Source: Solirubrobacterales bacterium (GTDB taxonomy: Bacteria; Actinomycetota; Thermoleophilia; Solirubrobacterales; Solirubrobacteraceae). Taken from it: 5,055 nt of DNA. Positions 1 through 5,055 of the stretch are shown piece after piece. The stretch is taken from positions 1 to 5,055 of the forward strand of contig JAPLCH010000094.1 in NCBI GenBank assembly GCA_026392325.1, given 5' to 3'. Under the pieces are notes generated by a model. The model saw only the letters and a program-made list of their open reading frames with translations. It was not told the DNA's origin and did no database searches. Position 1 is the first letter of the stretch, and every line of letters begins with the position of its first letter. The position numbers and the translations under genes are program-made.

Positions 1-625
1 TCAACGGAAGGACCATGGGCTTGACGGCATCAAGAAAACGCACGGCGTGATGTCGGTGTCGCCACCACGCATAAGCAGCGCCGAGCCCGGCCACAACGAT
101 CAGGATCAGCCCGATCAGAACGAGAATGGGTGACGGAGTCCCAAGCTGCTTCACAAGATCAAATGCAACAACCAACAGGATTCCACCAAGCGCAAGAGCA
201 TCAAGGATCCGCTCGGCAAGGATCGTGCCCAACACTGTCCTGCGTTGAACGTTCATTCGCGACGAGAGCAGAAAAATACGAAGCAGCTCGCCACCTCTTG
301 CTGGCAAAGCGTTGTTGCCCGCGTAGCCAACGACAGTCAAGCCATACGCGTCGGACCTTGTCGCCTGAATCTTCGTTGACCAGAGGATGCTGTGCCAGCG
401 CTCACCACGCATCAGCGTGACAACCAGATACGCGAGCAGCGAGCCCGCAAGCCAAGCGAGTTGAGCCTTGGTGCTAGGCCACTTCGGAGTGGCCTGATTC
501 GTTGCCCACCAGATGACGGCAGCCAAAGGAAGCAGGTAGAGAACCGCGTGCAGAATGCGTGACCGTCCGAGTTTCCCGAGCTTCTCCTTCATTCCCGTGC
601 CAGTCCCACCAGTACCTAGAGACAT
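1..625 (-). CDS. Flippase-like / LPG-synthase transmembrane domain protein, 3' end cut off by window edge
   Basis: Integral membrane protein of the family named lysylphosphatidylglycerol synthase TM region (UPF0104, flippase-like, AglD-related), often found in surface-glycan and glycolipid loci. I translated the frame by hand: it is open for 208 codons to the left edge, so the C-terminal part is missing. Visible family marks, counted from the ATG at 625, are a hydrophobic segment at about 24-41, another at 56-71 followed by RGERWH (73-78), the signature GNNALPARGGELLR (103-116), AERILD (137-142), and further hydrophobic stretches at about 143-155 and 168-188. The start is uncertain. ATG at 625-623 overlaps the upstream lipoprotein gene by 10 bases, while ATG at 592-590 leaves a 23-base gap and begins MKEKLGKLGRSR, a normal cytoplasmic N-terminus. 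Neither has a strong Shine-Dalgarno sequence. It is probably co-transcribed with the lipoprotein gene. The family call is solid. The substrate is unknown, and nothing here shows lysyl transfer, since the catalytic domain of MprF is not in view. Confidence 0.88.
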   Translation of the reverse strand, partial: MSLGTGGTGTGMKEKLGKLGRSRILHAVLYLLPLAAVIWWATNQATPKWPSTKAQLAWLAGSLLAYLVVTLMRGERWHSILWSTKIQATRSDAYGLTVVGYAGNNALPARGGELLRIFLLSSRMNVQRRTVLGTILAERILDALALGGILLVVAFDLVKQLGTPSPILVLIGLILIVVAGLGAAYAWWRHRHHAVRFLDAVKPMVLPL

Positions 626-984
626 CTCTCAACGCGGCTAATTACATCCTCATTTGCGGCTCCGATGAAAAACAACGCGGGTCCGATCAGCTCGGCGCCC
701 TCCGCTTTGCCGCGTACCTGAAGTGCCGAGGACGAGCCCCGGTCTGCGGCGAACTCAATGTACGCGCCGCTCTCAAGCGCGATGACTGCCTTTCCAACAG
801 GCCGCCCGTTCACTCCCGTTGAGTTGAGGCAGCTGAGTGCAACATTGCGCGTCTGATAGGCCGAATATCCGGAAGATCCACCAACCACGGCGTTCTGACC
901 ACCGGACACGTGTCCAGAACGCTCACTGCCACAGCCGGACAGGAGCAGAACCATGACTGCGGCTGCTGCGAGAGGGACCTTCAC
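616..984 (-). CDS. Small putative lipoprotein of unknown function
   Basis: Encodes 122 residues from a GTG start. The N-terminus is a compact lipoprotein signal: Lys2, a hydrophobic run at 3-15, and a lipobox LLSGC with the likely lipidated Cys18, followed by a Ser/Gly-rich linker (19-42). The mature part is about 80 residues and looks like a small alpha/beta domain, with Cys52 in ALSCLN and Cys121 in the last two residues, which could form a disulfide. I do not recognise the domain. The open frame extends upstream to 1152, but the added residues are Arg/Pro-rich, would put the signal peptide in mid-protein and would overlap the opposing ligase gene, so the GTG at 984-982 is the better start. 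There is no Shine-Dalgarno sequence before it, but a TANNNT box (TACCGT) sits 8 bases upstream, which fits leaderless translation. It is followed directly by the flippase-like gene and likely shares its transcript. It would be anchored to the outer face of the membrane. Confidence 0.75.
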   Translation of the reverse strand: MKVPLAAAAVMVLLLSGCGSERSGHVSGGQNAVVGGSSGYSAYQTRNVALSCLNSTGVNGRPVGKAVIALESGAYIEFAADRGSSSALQVRGKAEGAELIGPALFFIGAANEDVISRVERCL

Positions 985-1045
985 GAGGCAAGACGGTAGC
1001 CAATGGTGCGGCCTCCGGGCGGGTTGGGCGTAAACTCTGCGAGCC
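985..1045. promoter_or_regulatory. Divergent intergenic region with two outward -10-like boxes
   Basis: This 61-base gap separates the minus-strand lipoprotein gene from the plus-strand ligase-like gene, and each side has a TANNNT box very close to its GTG start. On the plus strand TAAACT (1031-1036) ends 9 bases before the GTG at 1046. On the minus strand TACCGT (998-993) ends 8 bases before the GTG at 984. At these distances transcription would begin at or within a few bases of each start codon, and neither start has a Shine-Dalgarno sequence, so both transcripts may be leaderless. No convincing -35 element is seen on either side. I see no clear operator palindrome in the gap. Confidence 0.45.
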
Positions 1046-2605
1046 GTGACGCCTCTAATCGCCGCCCTGACGGGCCCCACTTCCAAGGTCGGAGTAGTGC
1101 TGGTCACTGCTCTTGCTGCCAGCGCGCTGGTTGCACCACGAGAACGAACCAAGGCAATACTTGCCCTCCTTGCCCTCGGGCTGGCACCCGCCCTGTTGAT
1201 CGCAGACCTGAGTGACTCACCTCAGCTTTCGATCATCCACAGATCACCTTTGATCGCGATCGCACTCGGCCTGATCGGCCTTGGAATTGTCGCGGGGCTC
1301 GGATGGGTGCTGTCTGGCAACCCCCGCGTGTTCCCGTTCCTTGTCGCGCTTGCACTGCCATTCAGACTTCCAATTGCCGTCGGGGGAGACACAGCAAACC
1401 TTCTCCTGCCGCTCTACCTGGTCGTTGCATCAGGTGCCGTGGCATGGGCGGTTCCACTGATCCGTCGTACTTCAGAGGACACTGCCAAGCGCCCATCGCT
1501 TCTCGAATGGGCAATCGCCGGATGGCTGCTCCTCTTTGGAATTGCCGCCCTCTGGTCTGGTGATCCGAGCAAGGCAATCCAGCAGGCAGTCTTCTTCTAC
1601 GTACCGTTCAGCGTTCTCTTTGCTCTGTGTGTTCGAGTCAATTGGACCAGTGAGTTGGTTCGCGGCTGCGGACTGATCCTTGTCGGACTCGCGTTGATCT
1701 TTAGCGGGATCGCATTCTTCGAATACGGGACGGAAACGCTCCTACTGAACCCCAAGCTGCTGATCAGCAATCAGTTCCATACCTATTTCCGGGTGAACTC
1801 AGTCTTCTTTGACCCGAACATTTTCGGACGCTTCCTGATGCTCGTAATGGTTGGTTTGAGCGCCGCTCTTCTGGACTCAAAGCGCGGACGGAACCTCGGG
1901 CTGATCTGCGGCTCGCTCGCGGTACTGCTTGCCGCGATGGTCATGACCCTCTCCCAGTCAAGCTTTGTTGGTCTCCTCGCGGGGCTTGCGATCGTGGCCG
2001 CTCTGCGCTGGAGCCCGTGGAAGGTAGGTCTGCTGACAATCCTCCTGACAGTCGTTGCAATCTCCGCTGTTGTTGTCTCGCCTTCAAGTACTGGCGTGAA
2101 GATCCACTCGCTTCGAGTCCTCAACAATGAATCCAGCGGACATGCCAATCTCGTCAGCGGAGGTATTGACCTCTTCGCAGCGAGACCAATCGCCGGCTGG
2201 GGATCAGGCTCGTTCTCCAAGTCCTACCGCCAAGAGACTCGGAGCGGAGCGCCGACTGCTGTGTCTGCCTCACACACGACTCCTGTCACCGCTGCTGCCG
2301 AGGAGGGCCTGATCGGTTTGGCCGTCTACCTACTGCTCATCGTGGCTGCGTTCGTCCGCGCAATGGAAGGCGCCCGTTCGTCAACCGCTCGCATGGCGGT
2401 TACAGCTGGTCTTGGCGCTCTGATAATCCACTCGCTCTCCTACGCCGCATTCTTTGAGGACCCAATTACATGGGTGATCCTTGCGCTGGCGATCGGCCTG
2501 CCAGTGCCGCTAACCCTTGAACAACGCCGTGCCCAACGCGAGGCGCGAAGAGGCGAACGCGATGTGCCTGACGAGCCAGCGGCCGAGGTCGCGCCGGCCA
2601 CATGA
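1046..2605 (+). CDS. O-antigen ligase / polymerase-like polytopic membrane protein
   Basis: Encodes 519 residues that resemble the Wzy_C / O-antigen ligase family (WaaL-like), which transfers or polymerises lipid-linked glycans on the outer side of the cytoplasmic membrane. I see about 12-14 hydrophobic segments, for example near 14-31, 36-53, 69-88, 117-137, 152-170, 178-196, 205-226, 260-277, 283-302, 326-345, 421-437, 448-468 and 473-490. Between the segments ending near 345 and starting near 421 lies the large outside loop typical of the family. It holds ARPIAGWGSGSF (379-390, with Arg380), Arg395, and SHTTPVTAAAEEGLIGL (409-425, with His410), in the place of the usual R...P.xG.G and H...E.G..G elements. 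Positive family marks also include FFDPNIFGR (254-262). The C-terminal 28 residues are charged and probably cytoplasmic. The start is GTG, with no Shine-Dalgarno sequence and a -10-like box 9 bases upstream. The stop TGA overlaps the next gene's ATG (ATGA), indicating coupled translation. Ligase and Wzy-type polymerase cannot be told apart from this sequence. Confidence 0.85.
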   Translation: MTPLIAALTGPTSKVGVVLVTALAASALVAPRERTKAILALLALGLAPALLIADLSDSPQLSIIHRSPLIAIALGLIGLGIVAGLGWVLSGNPRVFPFLVALALPFRLPIAVGGDTANLLLPLYLVVASGAVAWAVPLIRRTSEDTAKRPSLLEWAIAGWLLLFGIAALWSGDPSKAIQQAVFFYVPFSVLFALCVRVNWTSELVRGCGLILVGLALIFSGIAFFEYGTETLLLNPKLLISNQFHTYFRVNSVFFDPNIFGRFLMLVMVGLSAALLDSKRGRNLGLICGSLAVLLAAMVMTLSQSSFVGLLAGLAIVAALRWSPWKVGLLTILLTVVAISAVVVSPSSTGVKIHSLRVLNNESSGHANLVSGGIDLFAARPIAGWGSGSFSKSYRQETRSGAPTAVSASHTTPVTAAAEEGLIGLAVYLLLIVAAFVRAMEGARSSTARMAVTAGLGALIIHSLSYAAFFEDPITWVILALAIGLPVPLTLEQRRAQREARRGERDVPDEPAAEVAPAT

Positions 2606-3075
2606 GCGCCAAGCGAAGCGGTCAGATTCCAACTGGAATTCTTGTCCTCAGCGGCGCCGCAGCAGCCGCAGTTGCTTTCCTGACCGTCCACTTCTCCGGA
2701 GCCCAAGCCGGCTACGACTCGTCATGGCACTTGGTTTGGGCGAATCAGGTTCTTGAAGGGACGAAACCAACTTTCGACGCTTGGGCAGCCCCCACAGAGC
2801 ACCCGCTGCTGCTTGGAATCGCTCTGGTAGCTGCCCTTTTTGGTCCTGCTGCTGAGAACGCGGCGTTTCTGACCCTCACGCTCTGCGCTCTGCTTGCGCT
2901 GCTGCCCGCACTGAAGCGGCTGTCGTTGAACATCTTCGAGACATGGCTTCCAGGCGCACTCGCGTGGGTGCTGATGGCAGGCGCCTACGGACTTTTCCTG
3001 CAGGCCCTCCGCGGCTATCTGGATGTTTGGTTCCTGCTGCTTGTCACCGTCGCCGCCATCCTTGCGGTGTTTTGA
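2602..3075 (+). CDS. N-terminal fragment of the GT-C glycosyltransferase
   Basis: This is the part that would be translated as the sequence stands: 157 residues ending at TGA. A hydrophobic segment (about 11-30) leads into an outside loop with GYDSSWH (37-43), where Asp39 is in the position of the conserved catalytic-type Asp of GT-C enzymes, followed by ANQVLEG (47-53) and TEHPLL (65-70), matching the usual 'G..p......hPL' pattern. Membrane segments follow at about 69-82, 87-104, 116-134 and 143-157, and GYLDVWF (138-144) matches the second loop Asp (Asp141) before a membrane helix. The protein stops inside or at the end of that helix, so the fragment alone lacks the rest of the membrane bundle and the soluble C-terminal domain. 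It is unlikely to be an active enzyme by itself. Confidence 0.7.
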   Translation: MSAKRSGQIPTGILVLSGAAAAAVAFLTVHFSGAQAGYDSSWHLVWANQVLEGTKPTFDAWAAPTEHPLLLGIALVAALFGPAAENAAFLTLTLCALLALLPALKRLSLNIFETWLPGALAWVLMAGAYGLFLQALRGYLDVWFLLLVTVAAILAVF

Positions 3076-3085
3076 GTTGGCGGTC
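3061..3085 (+). other. Frame break in the glycosyltransferase gene
   Basis: The upstream frame reads Leu-Ala-Val-Phe-stop (TGA 3073-3075), while the downstream frame reads Leu-Ser-Trp-Arg-Ser from TTG 3072. The T4 run at 3070-3073 sits exactly at the switch, and one extra T would restore a continuous frame. The third frame is closed by TAG soon after, at 3095-3097. No classical slippery heptamer is present, so programmed frameshifting is not favoured. Confidence 0.7.
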
Positions 3086-4007
3086 CGCACCTCGTAGTGC
3101 CCGAATCCAATTGCTTGCGGCAACGGTCCTCCCGGCACTTGTCTGGTTTGGCATTGACGCGGCCGTGACAGGCAACCCGTTCCTGTCATTCACTACTGCT
3201 CGCAACCTTGCCGTTGAGGGCGGTGGCGGTGCGATTCAGGCTGCAGGATCGGCCCTGCTCGGTGGCATCAGAGGCCCGGCAACTCTCCTCGGTTTGATTG
3301 GCGCAGGACTGGCGTGGCGCCAACGCAAGAAGCGAGATCTACTTGTGCCAGCAGGACTCGTAGCCGTCGGGCTTGGGATGGCACTGCTGATCACCATCGC
3401 CGGACTCACACTGCTTCCCCGTTACCTGCTCCTCTGCGACCTTGGACTCGCGCTCTTTGCCGGATATGCACTTGGAGGTTGGGCTGCGCTTCCAGCCAAG
3501 GACTCAACGATCTGGAGAATCGCAGGAGTTGCCGCAATGGCCCTCGGGGCTGCGGGAGCGATCGTGCTTGGAGCCCCAACCAAACTCGCCAACGAAGTGC
3601 GGCTCGATGCGTCAGTCCACAGGGACCTCTCCGCGCTGCTCAAACAACCGGATGTCATCTTGTCAATTGAACACTGCCGTCAGGGTGTCCTACCGATCCA
3701 AGGGACAGTCACCTTCCCGTCCTTCCGCCTGATCCCTGATGCACTGCTGATCCTGCATGAGAACCACGCCACACGCGACACCGCGGTGCGCGGCAGAGCC
3801 CAGCTGCCTGGAACGGATTCATCGCTGGCGGTAACGATCATTCCCACGGATACAGACAAGCGGATTCTGGACCGCTACTCGCATCCGGGAATCAAGCTGC
3901 CGATCGACGAGCGGGTCCCCAAGCGCTTCATACAGGCGGGAGCGTCCGGACCCTTCATGGCCTGGAATAGCTGTCGTCGTGCTCAGGCCCTCCACCAAAC
4001 ACCCTGA
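3072..4007 (+). CDS. C-terminal fragment of the GT-C glycosyltransferase, no credible start of its own
   Basis: This is an open frame of 311 residues counted from TTG 3072. It opens with a basic stretch (WRSAPRSAR, 3-11) and a membrane helix (about 12-31), then VTGNPFLSFTTARNLAVE (32-49), an outside loop typical of this glycosyltransferase group. Next come helices near 68-82 and 92-112, the GLTLLPRYL segment (111-119) with its Pro-Arg-Tyr, and helices near 119-136 and 147-167. The last 140 or so residues are soluble and probably extracytoplasmic, with cysteines in IEHC and WNSC that may pair. The frame is also open upstream to an ATG at 2943, but residues from there to about 3070 are Arg/Pro-rich, unlike the family, and overlap the correct frame of the N-terminal half, so that start is artefactual. 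No Shine-Dalgarno sequence supports a start near 3072, so this half is probably untranslated unless the frame is intact in the living cell. Confidence 0.65.
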   Translation: MSWRSAPRSARIQLLAATVLPALVWFGIDAAVTGNPFLSFTTARNLAVEGGGGAIQAAGSALLGGIRGPATLLGLIGAGLAWRQRKKRDLLVPAGLVAVGLGMALLITIAGLTLLPRYLLLCDLGLALFAGYALGGWAALPAKDSTIWRIAGVAAMALGAAGAIVLGAPTKLANEVRLDASVHRDLSALLKQPDVILSIEHCRQGVLPIQGTVTFPSFRLIPDALLILHENHATRDTAVRGRAQLPGTDSSLAVTIIPTDTDKRILDRYSHPGIKLPIDERVPKRFIQAGASGPFMAWNSCRRAQALHQTP

Positions 4008-4035
4008 GGGCGCGCCGCACGGGCGCCGGACTCAG
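4004..4035. terminator. Inverted repeat spanning both convergent stop codons, possible bidirectional terminator
   Basis: CTGAG (4004-4008) pairs with CTCAG (4031-4035), and next to it GGCGC (4009-4013) pairs with GCGCC (4023-4027), with a 9-base loop and a 3-base bulge (GGA, 4028-4030). The plus-strand stop TGA (4005-4007) and the minus-strand stop TGA (4034-4032) lie symmetrically in the two outer arms. Neither side has a T-run, so this is not a canonical intrinsic terminator. Its place between convergent genes makes a termination or transcript-end role plausible. Confidence 0.35.
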
Positions 4036-5055
4036 CCTGTGAACGGGAAGTGGGTCCTGACGATTGTCTCGTCAGTCACCCGCGGCAGGTTTGAAGCCTT
4101 GGCGGCCACGGAAGCTGTGCGCCGACCGAGGTTGGCAGCAAGCACGGTGATCGAAAGCCAGCGGTGTGACCCGGCCTTGAGAGTCCCGAGCTTCCAGCAG
4201 ACGCGGTGGCCGTTCCAAGAGCCCTTGGAAGTCAGAAAGGTGACGTTGCCTGGAAGCGTTACGCAGGCCGTCGTGCTCTTGGCAGTTGAGGACCGGCCCG
4301 AGGAGATCTTGACCCAGAGGCGGCTGACGGTCCCAACTTGGAGTGAGTAGGTCGGACCGTAGATTCTCACTCCCAACCCGTAGCCGGCCGGAGTGGCCAC
4401 CACGATTGGAACCGAGTCCTCAGCACTGGCTGACTTGCCCGGGACTGGCGAGCTTGCGTCGGCGATGTTCTTGAGATACACCCCAGGTGTGAGCGTCTTG
4501 GAAACCGTGACGGGAATGTCGAGAGTCAGGCTGTCGTCCTTGTTCAGGTCACCCGCGTCACAGGTGACCTTCTGGCCCGAAACGCTGCACCCTGCGGGAA
4601 GTGGAGCCCCAGCAGTCATTCCACGCGGAAGCGTGTCCACGACCGTGGTGTCTGTTGCAGCGGATGGGCCGCGATTTGTGACGGTAAGCCGGAAGCTGCC
4701 TGCTCCGCCTGACTTCATCGACGTTGGGCCGGTCTTAGTTAGGTCAAGCTCAGCCCACGGAAGAATGGTCACCGCAGCAGTTGCCGTGTTGTTGTCAACC
4801 AACACATCACGCGTCTGCCCAACTGCCATCGCAGTGTTCTCTCGAAGTCCATGTGCGGCGCCGTCAGCCGTTGCGGTCACCTCAACCGTCACCTTCGTCA
4901 CCACGCCGGACCCCGAGGGAAGAATCGGCCCAACGCCGCGGCATTCAACACTGCGTCCCGTTGACCCGCAGGTTCCACTGCCGCCATTGTCATCCGTCCA
5001 AGTTGCCGAAACAAGGCTGAGTCCCAATGGAAGGTCGTCCTTGATGTTCACAAGG
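4032..5055 (-). CDS. DUF11-type repeat surface protein, N-terminus beyond the right edge
   Basis: At least 340 residues are visible, and the frame is still open at the right edge, so the true start lies outside. The GTG at 5051-5049 is internal. It is a secreted or surface beta-sandwich repeat protein of the DUF11 / conserved-repeat type, known from large bacterial exoproteins, with no enzymatic motifs. Counting from that GTG there are three units. The first (to about 97) is cut and starts in DDLPLGLSLVSATW. The second (100-218) is the most typical: LDLTKTGPTSMKSGGAGSF, TVTNRGPSAATDTTVVDTLP, and AGCSVSGQKVTCDAGDL. The third (about 224-332) is divergent and keeps YSLQVGTVSRLWVKI and the LGTLKAGSHRWL element. 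Each unit has a cysteine pair (28/37, 155/164, 263/285), likely disulfides outside the cell. The protein ends HFPFTG with no LPXTG motif or C-terminal membrane helix, so no anchor is visible. It converges on the glycosyltransferase gene with a 24-base gap. Its link to glycan assembly is only positional. Confidence 0.85.
   Translation of the reverse strand, partial: LVNIKDDLPLGLSLVSATWTDDNGGSGTCGSTGRSVECRGVGPILPSGSGVVTKVTVEVTATADGAAHGLRENTAMAVGQTRDVLVDNNTATAAVTILPWAELDLTKTGPTSMKSGGAGSFRLTVTNRGPSAATDTTVVDTLPRGMTAGAPLPAGCSVSGQKVTCDAGDLNKDDSLTLDIPVTVSKTLTPGVYLKNIADASSPVPGKSASAEDSVPIVVATPAGYGLGVRIYGPTYSLQVGTVSRLWVKISSGRSSTAKSTTACVTLPGNVTFLTSKGSWNGHRVCWKLGTLKAGSHRWLSITVLAANLGRRTASVAAKASNLPRVTDETIVRTHFPFTG

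Larger units (their letters stand above)
2602..4007 (+). pseudogene. GT-C (ArnT/PMT-like) glycosyltransferase gene broken by a frame disruption
   Basis: Read as one gene, this would make a polytopic glycosyltransferase of the GT-C fold that uses a polyprenyl-phosphate sugar outside the membrane. The N-terminal half (2602-3072) and the C-terminal half (about 3072-4004) lie in different frames, each with family-like sequence, and the first frame ends at TGA 3073-3075. Adding one T to the T4 run at 3070-3073 would join them as ...AILAVF-LSWRSAP... and give about 468 residues. From memory of similar proteins, a segment between these halves (a membrane hairpin with an AGL.RPE.W-type motif) would be expected and is absent, so a larger deletion with a length not divisible by three is possible. 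Alternatives are a sequencing or assembly error and a truly inactive gene. The start ATG lies in the upstream stop (ATGA), so the gene is translationally coupled to the ligase-like gene. Confidence 0.65.

Noticed and set aside
130..420. Plus-strand open frame of 96 codons
   Set aside because: It lies opposite the flippase-like gene, whose frame carries the family signature; the plus-strand product has no domain character.
985..1152. Longer start for the lipoprotein gene (ATG at 1152)
   Set aside because: It would bury the lipoprotein signal peptide in mid-protein, add an Arg-rich leader and overlap the opposing ligase gene by more than 100 bases.
1783..2220. Minus-strand open frame of 145 codons inside the ligase-like gene
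   Set aside because: It is antisense to strongly family-like coding sequence, and its own product is Arg/Thr/Pro-rich without motifs.
2943..3071. Upstream extension of the C-terminal glycosyltransferase frame, starting at ATG 2943
   Set aside because: The extra residues are Arg/Pro/His-rich with no membrane character and overlap the frame that encodes sensible helices of the N-terminal half; it is an out-of-frame extension.
3067..3075. Programmed -1 frameshift at GTG TTT TGA
   Set aside because: There is no X XXY YYZ slippery heptamer and no obvious stimulatory hairpin or upstream Shine-Dalgarno element; a simple lesion or error explains it better.
3061..3120. Short direct repeat CTTGCGG at 3061-3067 and 3114-3120 as a deletion scar
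   Set aside because: Seven bases is within chance expectation in this composition, and the second copy lies inside sensible coding sequence downstream of the break.
2722..3189. Minus-strand open frame of 155 codons across the frame break
   Set aside because: The product is Gln/Gly/Arg-rich and low in hydrophobic order, with no recognisable motif, and it lies opposite clear glycosyltransferase coding sequence.

Overview
The window looks like a piece of a cell-surface polysaccharide or glycoconjugate locus from a moderately GC-rich bacterium. The protein style (Ala/Leu/Gly-rich membrane proteins, GTG starts, few Shine-Dalgarno sequences, TANNNT boxes placed right at start codons) suggests an actinobacterium, perhaps of the Thermoleophilia type. 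This placement is an inference from style, with no marker gene behind it.

Layout. Positions 1-984 carry a minus-strand pair: a short putative lipoprotein (616-984), then a membrane protein of the flippase-like / lysylphosphatidylglycerol-synthase transmembrane family, cut off by the left edge (1-625). The two reading frames overlap by 10 bases if the upstream of two possible starts is used. A 61-base divergent gap (985-1045) separates them from a plus-strand pair: an O-antigen ligase/polymerase-like membrane protein (1046-2605), then a gene for a polytopic GT-C (ArnT/PMT-like) glycosyltransferase (2602-4007) that starts inside the ligase stop codon. The second gene is broken: its frame stops at 3075 and the matching C-terminal half resumes in another frame from about 3072. 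Family expectation also suggests that a membrane hairpin is missing at the junction. A 24-base convergent gap, spanned by an inverted repeat that holds both stop codons, leads to a minus-strand secreted protein of DUF11-like repeats (4032-5055) that runs off the right edge.

How the genes may work together. The GT-C enzyme would move a sugar from a polyprenyl-phosphate donor outside the membrane. The ligase-like protein would polymerise glycan or transfer it to an acceptor. The flippase-like protein would be a lipid-handling or accessory membrane component. The lipoprotein and the DUF11 protein are exported surface components of unknown role. Genomic proximity is the only evidence for this joint role.

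I see no RNA gene, mobile element, CRISPR array or long repeat, and no convincing undescribed system. The points most worth checking are the broken glycosyltransferase, the divergent promoter gap with two apparently leaderless GTG starts, and the symmetric hairpin at the convergent stops.
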